64,000 bases of DNA from Pogona vitticeps (taxonomy: Eukaryota > Chordata > Lepidosauria > Squamata > Agamidae): assembly GCF_051106095.1 (NCBI RefSeq), contig NC_135788.1, forward strand, positions 41,110,501-41,174,500, in the 5' to 3' direction. Numbering within the stretch: position 1 is the stretch's first letter; every line of letters begins with the position of its first letter. A program made the translations under genes and the position numbers. The notes under the pieces are model-generated. The model had not been told where the DNA came from and made no database searches. It saw only the letters and a program-made list of their open reading frames with translations. Positions 1 to 17,529 of this stretch are shown piece by piece.

Positions 1-139
1 CTATCCTGCATCCTTTGCAAATTCCCTGTCCTTATCTTTAATGATTCATATGGTCTAGCCTATATTCCACCATTATTTCCCAATGCACTGCTTTCTATGA
101 CAGTCACTGCTCTAAAAAACAACAACTAAAAACTGATCT
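1..139. other. Non-coding, nothing recognised
   Basis: AT-rich intergenic sequence without a convincing open frame, splice signal or repeat. Confidence 0.5.
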
Positions 140-242
140 GCTGGATAGCTCAGTGGTTTGGGTACCTGGCTGTGGAGCCAGAAGTTGGGAGATCAAGGAC
201 TCCATGATCCACAAGGTCCCTTCCAGCTCTGCCATTCCAAGT
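140..242 (+). repeat. tRNA-headed squamate SINE, short copy
   Basis: The segment opens with a tRNA-like A-box region (GGATAGCTCAGTGGTTTGGG). A B-box-like stretch follows (GTTGGGAGATCAAGGACTCC). The copy ends with a body reading AAGGTCCCTTCCAGCTCTGCC. The same head occurs at 53798 (plus strand) and, inverted, at 27234 and 48405. It is a SINE and not a tRNA gene, because the anticodon arm does not fold and the body lacks the T-stem partner. The copy is short and lacks the BovB-like tail. Confidence 0.75.
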
Positions 243-1499
243 GTACATAGTATTTTTCAGTTCACGTACCAGTATTACCACCAACAAGAAATGCTATGCA
301 AGTATTTTAAATCATCATGGGAAGAAAGAATGACTCATCACTGAGATAATGGAGCCTTAAATATTATTTCAAAGGTAGTCATGTTCCATGTTGTCTACAG
401 GTTCTGAGAGCACGTCAGATGTAATCTGACATAAGTGATACTTCCCTCCTTTCAAAGGTAGAGGAAAATGTACAGTGAGTTGAGTTTTTAAAAAGGGATT
501 TATCCACCAAACTAAGCATCAAATATAAAACTGCTAGTATGATGAAGTGTGGTGAAACCAGCCTGTGTGATGACTAGTGTGCTAGGGTGATGAAAGCAGG
601 CAGCTGAAGAAAAACAGCACAAATCAGATTACTTCAAGGCAATGTTCTGTTTTTTCTTTCTAAAGCAACTCACTTTACAGATGTTACAGGCACTGCTTCA
701 TACTTACAAAATCTACTCCATCTGTTATCTACCTTTATTCATATTGTGTATATGTTTATAATTTTTAAAGAAATGTATAACCCTCTCTTCCTCCATTAGC
801 TTCCTCCTATTTTATGATAACTCTGGAGCAGGCAAGGTGGAGGGTCAAATTAGGCAAGCTTAATGTGTTTTTAGATGAGGTGCTCCCTCATATAGCAAAA
901 GACATCCGTTTGTCATACCAAAAGATTTTTTCTTCACTGCCATATTTTGCATCTGTTTGTTTTGTGCTTTGTTTTGTGATTAGAATTTTTTTTTAAAAAA
1001 AAAACAGGCTTAATTTGCAAATCTGACAGCGAAGGTACATATCTCTGGCAAAACCCCAGTTAAGAAATGTATATAGGTTAATCGAAGAACATGTTTATTC
1101 TCTTTAATGTCCAGCTTGGCTCATAGATTGTTGAATGGCCCAACATAACCCATGATCACTTCATGGCCAAAAGAAGATTAGTAAGATCTTTTAGACATTA
1201 CCTGTAACCCATTAATAAGGGAGACATTTATACCCACATTTCTGGACCACTGAACACAAAGTGACCTTGATTGCAAGTAGCTTTCTTTTCATGAGAGCTC
1301 TTTAAGATGAAGTGAGGAGTTATGTCTGCTGCCAAGGAACAGTCAGGAAAATACAGGAATGGGGAAGTAAGTGTAACAAACCTGGAAACCCCTGTGTAAT
1401 GTTTCGATTGCACTGTAGAAGGAAATCAAGGAAAGAAGATTGTGAGCCAAGGCAAAAAGATAAAAATACAAAAGTTATTCCCACTCCTTTCCAAAAGAA
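243..1499. other. Non-coding, nothing recognised
   Basis: No host exon or transposon is recognised. Only short homopolymer runs (T and A near 988-1005) stand out. Short open frames here have no recognisable protein motif. Confidence 0.5.
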
Positions 1500-1509
1500 A
1501 AAGCCCTCT

Positions 1510-1565
1510 TAGGGTTGCTAAAAGTCAGTTCCAACTTGATAGCACATAACAAACAAAAATAAACC
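1510..1565 (+). repeat. SINE 3' tail fragment
   Basis: The stretch reads like the 3' part of the tRNA-headed SINE family: GGTTGCTAAAAGTCAGTTCC, then AACTTGATAGCACATAACAA, then an A-rich end. The same block (AGTTAGAATTGACTTGATGG, GCACATAA) closes the fuller copy at 53798-54035. The head is absent. Confidence 0.6.
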
Positions 1566-4224
1566 AATGGGAAAAGATGTGGGGAAAGAGAGAGAAAATT
1601 AAAAAAAACATTTATCTAGGAAGCTATAGTTGTTACACCTATTTTCCTAGGAGTGCAACCTGCTTCTGATGACCATGAAATAGTGCAAGAATGAGTTTCA
1701 CTTAAACAAACAAACAAACAGACAAACTTTTGACATACTCCAACTTATTCAGATCATCCCATGTTTTGCTTCTCTTGGGCTTAAAGCTGAAAGAAGAAGG
1801 AATGTGCAGAAAAAAGACCAATTGCTATCACTGTGCCTTTAGAGCAACAACATCAATGACCACTGACTTGTATCATTGATCTGGAGGTGGGAGGGTATTC
1901 CTCTCTGCCCACACTTAAAGGTGGAATATTTTCCATAGAAAAAGGTTTCTGGTGACATCCAAGCTTACTTCCAATTAAAACGTCTATGATCACAAAGGAG
2001 CCGCAGAGGCTAGGACTGGAAGCATCTGCTGCTGTGGAAGAGTAATTACATTTAAACACAAGTACAAGCAATCACTTTCTGCTTCTAAGGTAGATCCATG
2101 AAGGTGGCTCCAGAATACAGTGTTTCCCTGATGACTGGGCTAGTCTGGAGTAGCCCAGATCAGTGCCCCACTTGCCTGAAATGAGTAGCTTCCACTTGTG
2201 AGGAATTAGAAAGCATATGGGACCTGTAGTCATATAAAGATGGAGTCTGTTAAGTTTTCTGTATAGTTTGGATTTAAGCCACTGAACGTTCTCATGGGAT
2301 TGTTGCTCAAGTTTATTCTGGTCTTGCGACAAGATAGTGAACAAAGTTTGAGAAGATCAAGAGAGGAACAGAGGAAGACCAAATACCACATTCATCCTAA
2401 TTGGGATTGTGATAAACACCTGCAGATCTCATGTGAAACAGGGGTGATGAACTTTGTTATGCCCTTGTAATCCTAAATGGTTAACCATTTGAAAGTGTAA
2501 GAAAGAAGGTGGTCTGGAGACGAGTAGAAAAATGGTTGTTTTTATGTGTGTGAGAGAGGGAAAGAAGAAAGAGAAGAGGGGAGGAAGATTTGCCCAGTTT
2601 CTCAAGTGAGTTGTTATGTAGAATGCTTGTCATGATAATTACTTAGCATAGTTTTAGCTGTTGCTATTTTAACTCAAGAATAGTAAGCTTATTTGAATCG
2701 TAGTAACTGTTTGGATATGTTTATGCTTTATGCTTTTAAACTTACAACTGTATTCTAATGGAACTATCTTATTTTCTTAATAAAAACAATTATTTTAACA
2801 CATCTCTCGAACAGCAGAACCGCACCTAAATCAGTGAGGAATGGAAACACCACTAACTGCTACTATAACAGAGAGATCCTACCTAGTCTGCCTGTTGATC
2901 CATCTAAGGAAGCACACAGTCAATGGTTTATTGCCTTGTAAGCAGGGAAGAGGTCTATTTTAGGTTGAGCTTGTCCATAGGGCAAGGACTATGCATTTCT
3001 GAGGCTAAAGGATCTGCCTGAGGCATAAAAAAACAATGGTTGCTTGCACCTACAGTGATTTCTCACCCAAGACACTGTCTCTTTAGGGAAAAGGGGTCCT
3101 GACACCACTGACCCAGACTGTATAGGAAGCAACAGAAATTGAGATCATAAAAGAGATGGATCTGTTTTATTCAAGTATAAATCAACCACAATTGAGCCAC
3201 AAAGAACAAATTTGCCACCAGATCACTGTGACTCTTTGCTCATGCATATAATTAGTGTCTTCAAAAGAAAAGTGATTAATATCTTCAAGTAAGAAAAGTA
3301 CCTTCCTATCTTCAGGTTGAAGACAAACTTGGATCCTTTCCAAATCTTCTAGGGCAATGCTTAGATGACGAAACAGGCAGCCTGTCCTGGAATCAATTGA
3401 CCTTGTAGTTCTTGTTGAAAACCAAGCCTCCTTTCCTCTTAATCAACCTAACTGGAACTAATTCTGATTTGAAATTCTCACTGAGGGCTGAACTATGTAT
3501 TGAAGAAATAATGATATTAGAGGAGGGAATTCCTGAAGTGCTGAAAAAGTGTGATTGTCACAGCAGGAGCCTTTCACACCTACTGTATTTTTCAAATTAG
3601 CTTGCTGTGTTTGTGATCGTTTATTAGGCACCGAAGCTGCATTTGCAAGTATGATTGCTCAATCACAAAGGGGTGCCCAAATCACATCCACATAACAAGT
3701 CTTGATTCTACATAACAAGTCTTGATTCACTTTCTACTTGATTAGAAGCTGAAAACGTGAACAGATTTCAGCTACTAATAATGGGCTATCTGCAACATAT
3801 AGCTTGGGTCTTTGAAATAGCCATCTCTTAGTTGTTTCTTTTAGGGTTTTTTCAAGCCAAAAGTTTCATGTTTCTCTCAGTTCTATCCAGCAGACAGTAC
3901 ATGTGCAAACAAGGTAGCAATGTCAGCAAATGGATCTAGAAGTGCCAAAAAAAAGCTATAGTCACTGTAAGAACCATATATTCTGGGCTGCCCAAGATGT
4001 GAAGCAAAGATGCCCCTCCCATTTCACTGATTAGATTGGCATTTGTTGCTCACTTCAACACTGGCACTAGGAGAATCATCCATATCACATCTGCAGGTGA
4101 CTGACTGGTTTAAGTGCTGCAGAGGCACATAGAGCTATGCTCCCACCCCCAAACTCCTCACTGCCATTTCACTAACTGCAGCATCCACTCGCTGAGGCAG
4201 GCAGCCTCTTCACTCTGCCTAATG
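1566..4224. other. Non-coding, with one tiny tandem duplication
   Basis: No gene or named transposon is recognised. A short CAAA run sits at about 1708-1727. Near 3692-3731 a 20-bp unit (ACATAACAAGTCTTGATTC plus one base) is present twice in tandem. Open frames at 2072-2344 (minus) and 3412-3600 (plus) show no domain and are probably chance. Confidence 0.5.
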
Positions 4225-4860
4225 ATAGGACTGGCCCATCCATAGTTCTTCAGGCACTCTGACTACCAAATCGAGTTCCTTAAATCTGTTCTTCACTTCC
4301 ACTGTGTATTCATAAGGGATTTGGTTTAGATTATATCTGACTAGCCCAGTGGTTTTTCCTCCTTTCTTCAGTTTAAGGTTGAGTTTTGCTGTAAGAAGCT
4401 GATGATCAGAGCCACAATCAGCTCCAGGTCTTGTTTTTGCTGACTGTATAGAGCTTCTTACATTCCAGGTTCCTATGCAGTATTTTTTCTTTGCAGCATT
4501 GGACTTTCCTTTCACTTCAAGGCGCGTCCACACCTGAGCGTCCTTTCGCTTTGGCCCAACCACTTCATTAGCACTGAAGCTACTTGTCCTCCGCTTTTCC
4601 TCAGTAGCATATTGGACACCTTCCAACCTGAGAGGCTTATCTTTCAGTGTCATATCTTTTAGCCTTTTGTTTCTGTTCATTGGGTTTTCTTGGCAAAGAT
4701 ACTGGAGTAGTTTGCCAGTTCCTGCTCCAGATGGATCGCGTTTAGTCAGAACTCTCCGCTATGACCTGTCCGTCTTGGGCGTCCCTGCACGACATAGCCC
4801 ATAGCTTCTCTGAATTACTCAAGCCCCTTCGCCATGACAAGGCAGCAATCCATGAAAGAT
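4225..4860 (-). mobile_element. BovB (RTE) LINE, 5' part, internally deleted
   Basis: On the minus strand the right end (about 4680-4860) matches the BovB 5' leader, with the phrase AGTTCTGACTAAACGCGATC. An open frame of 153 residues (4680 down to 4219) follows. It begins with the BovB start (KDKPLRLEGVQYATEEKR) and the endonuclease opening motif YCIGTWNVRS. It then jumps directly to the far end of the endonuclease domain (SSIQSAKTRPGADCGSDHQL) and runs on to the linker (PYEYTVEVKNRFKELDL). Most of the AP-endonuclease core, roughly 150-200 residues between those motifs, is absent, so the copy could not nick DNA. The joint keeps the frame. The reverse transcriptase part is not present to the left. 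Confidence 0.85.
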
Positions 4861-5290
4861 TCATTACTTGTTGTTTAATTACTAATCTAATCTTTAAACA
4901 AAATTCCAATATCCCTTCCTTTCTCTTTTCTCTCTCTTTTTTTAATAGTTAATGACAGCACAAAAGAGCAAAAAGTCAAATGATAAATGTAAAACAGCCG
5001 AAACGCTCCCCTTAAATGCTAATCCCCACTACAATCACCCTCTGTTCCCAACACCTAAGAACAATGGAGGGGGGTGAGATCTAACCTCTTTACCCCTTGC
5101 AAAGCCCAATGTATAAATAAAAAAAGTAGCAAATTAACTTAAGCTTATAAATGAAGTAAAGATGGGTGAGGGTTGGAGGGTATGATCTTCAACCTCCTTC
5201 CCCCTTTAAGGAAGAAACTCTATGGTTAGGCAAGCAACAACAACTTTTAAAATAAACGGATAAAATAGAACCAGCTGGGAAGCGCTGCAG
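4861..5290. other. Non-coding, purine/pyrimidine-rich, nothing recognised
   Basis: Intergenic sequence between the BovB leader and a SINE tail. It has a TCTTTT-rich stretch near 4917-4945 and no supported gene. Confidence 0.45.
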
Positions 5291-5330
5291 CGCAAAACGA
5301 GTGGTTGTTTTGACCAGATAGGTGGGGTAC
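5291..5330 (+). repeat. SINE/LINE 3' tail (plus orientation)
   Basis: The text TTTTGACCAGATAGGTGGGG followed by TACAAATAAATAAAT is a 3' end widespread in lizard repeats. Inverted copies occur at 5641-5690 and 29240-29281 (ATACCCCGCCTATCTGGTC). Confidence 0.65.
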
Positions 5331-5461
<131 letters not shown>

Positions 5462-5592
5462 AAACTCAAATCCTCCATGGGAGAAGCAGTCACTTGCAGA
5501 GAAAATGAAACTGCTTCCTCGCTTCGCTGACTCTTTGCTTGAAAAATGGCAAAGAACCTGAGCTGGAGGGACCATGCCTTCTTAAATGGTCC

Positions 5593-5690
5593 TTTATTTA
5601 TTTGTTTATTTGTTTGTTTGTTTGTTTGTTTGTTTGTTTATACCCTGCCTATCTGGTCATTGCGACCACTCTAGGCGGCTTACTATATAT
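5593..5690 (-). repeat. (TTTG)n and SINE/LINE 3' tail, minus orientation
   Basis: A TTTA/TTTG array (5593-5640) is followed by ATACCCTGCCTATCTGGTCA and ACTCTAGGCGGCTTA. This is the reverse complement of the tail at 5291-5330. The pair lies head-to-head inverted about 300 bp apart. Confidence 0.75.
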
Positions 5691-5713
5691 ATAGTAAGCC
5701 GCCTATAGAAAGT

Positions 5714-12124
<6,411 letters not shown>

Positions 12125-12215
12125 CTGGTTTTTGAACTACAGTTTCCAGAAGGTCCACAACCAGCATGACAGTAAGATTCAAGGAGTGATAATCCAAAAC
12201 CTACTAAATGTTTTT
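12125..12215 (+). repeat. Short hAT-like non-autonomous repeat fragment
   Basis: The phrase TTTGAACTACAGTTTCCAGA followed by AGGTCCACAACCAGCATGAC is a diverged copy of a widespread non-autonomous repeat whose inverted relative lies at 23517-23617. Terminal repeats and a target duplication are not clear here. Confidence 0.4.
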
Positions 12216-12678
12216 TAAGTCTGATTTCGAGTCAGTGCATATAACAGAATCTTCCTGATTATCAACTCTGTCGCCTCTTACTCTATCCCCTTCTTGCCAC
12301 TTCCAATACAATGTTTTTAATGCAGGAATTGGCCAGATGTTTACCCAAAATAGATGGAAATAGGTTTAATGTATAATATTGGAGATACTATTTTAGCTAT
12401 GGCAAGCAGTGCATTAGCTGAATAAAGAACAGGAAATCTATTTGTCATCTTTGTTCCCAAAACAGAACAGTTTCATTGGCCAGCAACAAAGAAGGAAGGA
12501 ACCAAGTCCTTCTGTGTTGGTTACTGCTACTGCTAACAATTGTTAGCTTGAAGGTGAGAAACTGTATGAACAAGTACTATATAAAGAATAAGATTATAGC
12601 AGCACTAAGTCATCATAGTACCAAGAAAATATTATATTCTTCTATAGCTTAAAATATTACTACTCTGAGCAGTTAAAG

Positions 12679-12682
<4 letters not shown>

Positions 12683-12710
<28 letters not shown>
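12683..12710. repeat. (GA)n microsatellite
   Basis: About 14 GA units in a row. Confidence 0.95.
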
Positions 12711-12714
12711 ACAC

Positions 12715-12890
12715 GACAAAAACAAACAAAACGCAGCACCTTAAAGATGATTCCATGTAAGATTTGTGGACAGCAGTTCACATCTTCAGGGGCTTACTCT
12801 CAGTAGATAGATATGGCATCTGAAGAAGTGGGCCGTACTCTGGAAAAACTCATGGCAAATAAAAGCTGGTAGCTTTTGTGGTGCTTGTGG
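12715..12890. repeat. Unnamed interspersed repeat fragment
   Basis: Text such as GCAGCACCTTAAAGATGATT, GCATCTGAAGAAGTGGGCCG and AAAAGCTGGTAGCTTTTGTG resembles a common amniote interspersed repeat carrying a CATCTGATGAAG-type phrase. A second weak relative lies near 46370-46490. I cannot assign the family with confidence. Confidence 0.4.
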
Positions 12891-12893
12891 TTT

Positions 12894-12945
<52 letters not shown>

Positions 12946-12949
12946 TCGT

Positions 12950-12993
<44 letters not shown>
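12891..12993. repeat. (CTTT)n microsatellite
   Basis: About 100 bp of TTTC units with one interruption near 12947. It lies at the end of the repeat fragment to its left. Confidence 0.97.
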
Positions 12994-13355
12994 AACGGAG
13001 GAACATGGCCACATATCTGGAAATATTTTTAAATGCTTCTTCTTTCTGATAATTGAGAGACTTCAGATTTCAAAGCAAAAATTAACCACTCTCCAGGTAT
13101 GGCTTAGTTCCCATTCTAGTTCCTATGGCTGAAATCCTGTTGTGCAGCAATAAAATTGGCATAACAATTGGGGCAAATTGCCTTAAATTCAAAAATCTCT
13201 GTAAACATTATCCATTGTGTACTGAATCAGCCAACTCAGCATGCACCATTTAATGTCTATGGAGATTTCCTAGTTTATGGCAATTACATCTAAAGGTACT
13301 CTGTTTTGCATAACTGTGCAACAGGATTTCTGCCTATAAGTATGAAATCTGTCAT

Positions 13356-13507
13356 GTCACCTCCAACTGTCCTTAGCACTTCAATGATCTAAGATAGGTC
13401 TGATCAAGTGAGAGAAGAATAGCCATTATTTCTTCCATTGATGGCTATTCTTCTCTTGAACAGACCTATCTTAGATCATTGAAGTGCTAAGCAGAGTTGG
13501 AGGTGAC
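13356..13507. repeat. Foldback element with about 70-bp arms
   Basis: The left arm (GTCACCTCCAACTGTCCTTA and on to AGAAGAATAGCCAT) and the right arm (ATGGCTATTCTTCTCTTGAA and on to GTTGGAGGTGAC) are reverse complements with a few differences. About 14 bases of loop separate them. The arms can pair over about 70 bp to give one long hairpin. It could be a palindromic MITE or the product of an inverted duplication. No clear target-site duplication flanks it. Confidence 0.9.
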
Positions 13508-14033
13508 ATTACAGTAGGAAACAACAACAGCAGCAGCAGCAATGACAACAACAGTAACGAGGAAAGAGTAATTAGGTTAATTGTTTTGCTTGACTGTTAC
13601 ATGACTATATACTGGGGAATAGATGGCTAATACCAGAGCACTTTAAAGTTTTCAGGAAAAAATGTTGATATTGAAGTTCCTACTTAATAAAATAATAGAA
13701 GGGGAAGTCATTATGTTATCTTGGAAGTATTCATCAATCATACTAATTCCAAAGCCAAAGAAATTGAGCACAGACCCTAGTGCTTATAGGCCCGTTTCTT
13801 TACCAAGACACTAAGATATTTACAGTGGTATTAGCAAAGAGAATGAATATTTTCATTGTTAAATATATCAGAGAGAATCACTATATAGTAGGGAGACAAA
13901 TGCAGATTTGACTGGAAGCATAATGAATGCAATAGATGTTACAGGCAAACAAAAGTTGAAAGTGAGAATAATTACACCAGATATTTTTAAAGCTTTTGAT
14001 TATATAGAATGGCCAACTTTAAAAATGTTGATA

Positions 14034-14528
14034 CAGGTATTGTGACAGACCTTTGCAAACAAGTTTTCTGATTTTAAAACCAACAGCCATCACAGAAACA
14101 TGACCCCCCCACCTAGCCACCTAGCCCAACCCCAAGCTGCAAAACCCCTGTACAGTAAATACAGTGCAATCACCCAGAACAGGCAGTCTCTCTGTTTTAA
14201 AAAAGAAAGTCAAAATCAAAAAATAAAAAAGCCCCAAAAAAAACCCAGTCTGTACAGTACAGTACCAGGCAGTACCAGGCAGTAGGCACTCTGAAGTCTA
14301 TCTCCGTATCCACACTCTCTAACCACTGGGGCAAGCGAGGTAGCAGACAAGCAGCCTCTTTGCTGGCCAACGGTTAACTGAAAGTTCAAATTTCCCGCCT
14401 TCCCCACATTTTTTTTTCGTTTGTAAGTCGAAGTTCCATTTGCAAGTCAAAGCCAAATTTTGCAAAGGGAGCTGTTTGTAACTCAAAATGTCTGTAGGTT
14501 GGGACATTCATAAGTCAAAGCACCACTG
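14034..14528. mobile_element. Tigger-like (Tc1/mariner superfamily) MITE inserted in L1
   Basis: The right end reads AAGTCAAAGCACCACTG followed by TA. Its reverse complement, CAGTGGTGCTTTGACTT, matches the terminal repeat of the elements at 32011 and 58026. The left end is placed at a TA followed by CAGGTATTGTGACAG and is less certain. The interior has repeated AAGTC and ACTCAAA phrases and no coding capacity. Confidence 0.55.
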
Positions 14529-14714
14529 TAAATGAAATATTAAAATTAAATGTAGAGCTTTGCCCTAAGACAACACTTCTGTCAATATTTGATCATGAAT
14601 GATCAATGGAGCCCGGCAATGAAAGAACTCATTTCAAATCCATTAACAGTGGCAAGATTAATGGTAGTAAGGAACTGGAAAGTTAAGTACAATTTTCAAT
14701 TGGAGGAATGGTCT

Positions 14715-14892
14715 AAAGTGTAGGTTTAGCATCTACAGCCACTTGACCAATTTTAAATGTAAACTCATTTTTATTTGTTATTTAATTTGAATTGTATGTT
14801 GTGTAGTTATTTTATTATTGCACACTGCCCAGAGTGACAACTGATCAAATGGGTGGTCTAGAAGTCAAACAAACAAACAGACAGACAGACAG
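14715..14892 (+). repeat. SINE/LINE 3' tail inserted in L1
   Basis: The phrase CACACTGCCCAGAGTGACAA then AAATGGGTGGTCTAGAAGTC and a CAAACAAACAGACAGACAG tail is a typical lizard 3' end. Comparison with the L1 at 61320 shows that it splits otherwise continuous L1 3' sequence. Confidence 0.6.
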
Positions 14893-15110
14893 TTGGAATA
14901 TAGTTATTAATGATAAATTTATGTGTAATATGAAAATTGAGAAGCGACCATTACATGGGATCTTTATATTGATATACTGGGAATTTTTATTAAATTTGTG
15001 TTTCAAAAAGGGCACAGTTGTATGCTTTCATAAGAATCAATGTTTTTGTTTTTGTTTTTTTGTTTTTTTTGCAGGAAAATGAGATGCTGTAAAGCAGGAA
15101 AAATGATTAT

Positions 15111-15463
15111 ATCTCCTGATGGTCCCAGTGAAGGGATACACTTCCATTATTATCCTGTTTTTGTGTTACGTGTTTTTACATGTAGTTGTGTTATATTTTC
15201 TTTTGCAGTAAAAATCAGTAAAAATTGTGTCACTGTGTGTGTGTGTGTGTGCTGTAAATACATTTTTGAGAAAATTCTGTTTTTCATTTCAAAGATGTTT
15301 TTAAGAAGGATAGACACCAGAGGGGGAGAAAAAGCAATATATTCAGAAAAAAATACACCACCCATGATTGTCCAGTTGTGTGTGTTTTTTTTTTCTGCCG
15401 TTTTATGAATATAAATTCACAAGAATTAGGGGGGGGGAAAACCACAACATCATTTCCACATTG
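15111..15463. other. Non-coding, T-rich, with a short (GT)n
   Basis: Sequence between the L1 end and the LTR element. It holds a (GT)n run near 15232-15251 and a G run near 15429-15438. No gene is seen. Confidence 0.5.
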
Positions 15464-15468
15464 CAACA
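15464..15468. repeat. Target-site duplication, left copy (CAACA)
   Basis: The five bases CAACA precede the 5' LTR and recur right after the 3' LTR at 21245-21249. A 5-bp duplication suits the integrases of Ty3/Gypsy-like and many retroviral elements. Confidence 0.9.
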
Positions 15469-16743
15469 TGTGATGAGATGGGTTTTTAAGTTAAAATCTT
15501 TTAAAGGCATATGGGTTTTGTAATTATGAAGTGAGCCAGAGAGGTTCCATTTTGTTTCTTTGTATATAATATCTGTGCTATGCTGACAAGTTGTTTTCTA
15601 GGCGAGCAGAGAGCATGTTATTCTGAAGGCCTGAGAAGGACTCTGTGTGATAAGATAGATGGAATTTGTTGTGACTCTTTGAGACACCACCGTAACCCAA
15701 ATAACATCTGGTGTGTATGAGAAAGAATTCATGTGATGTAACAGGACTGTTTGCCTAGTAACGAACTCTGATTGGATGACATCGTGGGAAGGTGCATTAG
15801 GCCCTTGCCAGTTACTCTTGAAAAAGGAACTTTTTATATATGGACTTTGTCTTTCCAAGACCGACCTTTCAGTGATTCGTGACCTACATTTCAGCCATAT
15901 GGGACTTACCCTGATGTCTTGAGAGAGAGTGTGGTGGCCTACCTACATGGACTGGTTTCTATGCTTTGCTGGATTACTTTCGGACTTATGGGATTTTCCT
16001 AAGGACTATGCATGGACTATTTTCTATGGACTGTTCTATGGAATATTCTTTATGGACTTCTTTTCTTGGAATACTCCATATGGACTATGCTCTTGTAATT
16101 TAGTAAGGACTATGGTATATTTACTGGATTTTTCTTTTCTAAGGACTATGGGACATATAATGGATTTTTACTTTTGTTTAGGGATTTTTATTCTATAGGA
16201 TCACTGAGGACTATAGCCTTTTCATAACCTACTTGGATTATTTTGTTTACTAATGATTTCCTGGACTGGAATGGTTTTTATTCATTTTAATGGCTTTTTT
16301 GGGTTTTTGAATACTTTTCTATTTTCATGTTTTCTTTGCCTCACTACATCTTTGTAACTAAACAGCACAATGCTAGATTATTTGTTTTGGTTTAATTTGA
16401 CTTAGTAACATGCTTTTTCTTTAATAAAATAAAGATTATAAAACTCATTTGGTTTCCTGAACAGTAAACTTGCCATAGGGTCATCTGAGAGTGCTGCCTC
16501 GGCCTAGCTTACTTAGAGTCCTGTCAGTGGTGCAAGTTAAGTCTAAGGACTACAAAGCCCACTTGACCTTTTCACAATAATATCTGAGAGTACCAGGGTG
16601 TTCTTATGTGGGCAGACTTGTAAGAAGGAGTGTTGTAGCATGGCTGGCTGAATTGGACTCTTCAGCTCATTTTAGCATGTGCAAACTCCTGATTGCTCTC
16701 TGTCCAAGCGTACACGTGTGTTTTCGAACCCGTGTTCGCGACA
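15469..16743 (+). repeat. 5' LTR of the element at 15469-21244
   Basis: The LTR begins TGTGATGAGATGGG and ends TTCGCGACA. A TATA-like stretch (TTTTTATATATGGAC) lies near 15831. A poly(A) signal (TTTAATAAAATAAAG) lies near 16420-16434. Between them is an array of GGACTATG-like words (about 15944-16215). The U3, R and U5 borders are inferred from these signals. Confidence 0.95.
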
Positions 16744-16761
16744 TGGTGGCAGCGGCGGGAT
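16744..16761 (+). promoter_or_regulatory. Primer binding site, tRNA-Leu type
   Basis: Immediately after the LTR the sequence reads TGGTGGCAGCGGCGGGAT. It matches the complement of the 3' end of vertebrate tRNA-Leu (UAG) with one difference over 18 bases. It would prime minus-strand synthesis. Confidence 0.8.
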
Positions 16762-17529
16762 GGACCACGTGCTGGGTTTTGTAGTACCTCAGGATGACCA
16801 ATTTTTGTTCTATCTAACAGCTTGAGTAACTCTGATCCACAAGCTAAGTTTTGATTGCAATGGGACACTGAGGCTTCAAGGAGCTAGGTGCTTCCCTGGG
16901 TGTAAACAGTAATTTCCTAGGAAACGCTGTTTGCCAGCAGTTAGATCTAAAGGCTGTGGTGAGAGGTGTTAAATCTTCAGGCTGTGGTAATGTGTGTTAG
17001 AATCTGGGGTGCTCTTTTAAGAAAGAGATTCCCAGTGGGACAAGCAAACTGTTAGGAAACAATTGAATTTAAGCAGTAGGCATGTGCAGGTTGTTACAAC
17101 GTTGTAGTGAAGAAATTCCAAGATGCATGTCCTTTATTTTTAGAGTGCTTGCACTCTGTAATAGCACCCAAGTTGAGCAGGTCATTTCACAATCTTAGGA
17201 TTGCATAAATGACTCTGGCCACTTTGTTCTGGCTACATTGTTTTGGAACTTGCATCCAGGTTTTTTCTTTTTGTTTTGGCCTAAGCGTACTCCTATAATC
17301 TTAGGATTTGCCGGAGCACCTGGCCGTGTTCCAGACTAGCTCTGGGTCTCCCCACTACGATCTTAGGATCTGGCAGGAGTACCTAGTTGCATCTGGCTTG
17401 GCCTAGAGTCATGCCCTATGATCTTGGAGGTATCTATCTGCACCCAGTTCAGTCAAGGATCATCTCTGTAACTCTAGGGTTCACAGAGTGATCACAGTTT
17501 TTCTTTTCTCTTCCTTTTGGATTTTTCAG

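Larger units (their letters stand above)
13612..15110 (+). mobile_element. L1-type LINE fragment, deleted and twice interrupted
   Basis: The left part (to about 14033) translates in broken frames to reverse transcriptase pieces: LIPKPKKLSTDPSAYRPVSL and, later, a FKAFDYIEW-like active-site region. After a Tigger-like insertion (14034-14528) the sequence resumes at the C-terminal part of ORF2 and its 3' end (VARLMVVRNWKVKYNFQLEE). A SINE-tail insertion at about 14715-14892 splits this end. The second L1 in this window (59585-61713) shows what is missing between the two halves, roughly 1.4 kb or more of ORF2. Several frameshifts make it a dead copy. Confidence 0.75.

Noticed and set aside
140-242. 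tRNA gene
   Set aside because: A- and B-box-like words are present but the arms do not pair, and the same head recurs with SINE bodies elsewhere.
15598-15858. 86-residue minus-strand frame, repeated at 20099-20359
   Set aside because: It is repeated only because it lies in both LTRs, on the non-transcribed strand, with no domain.
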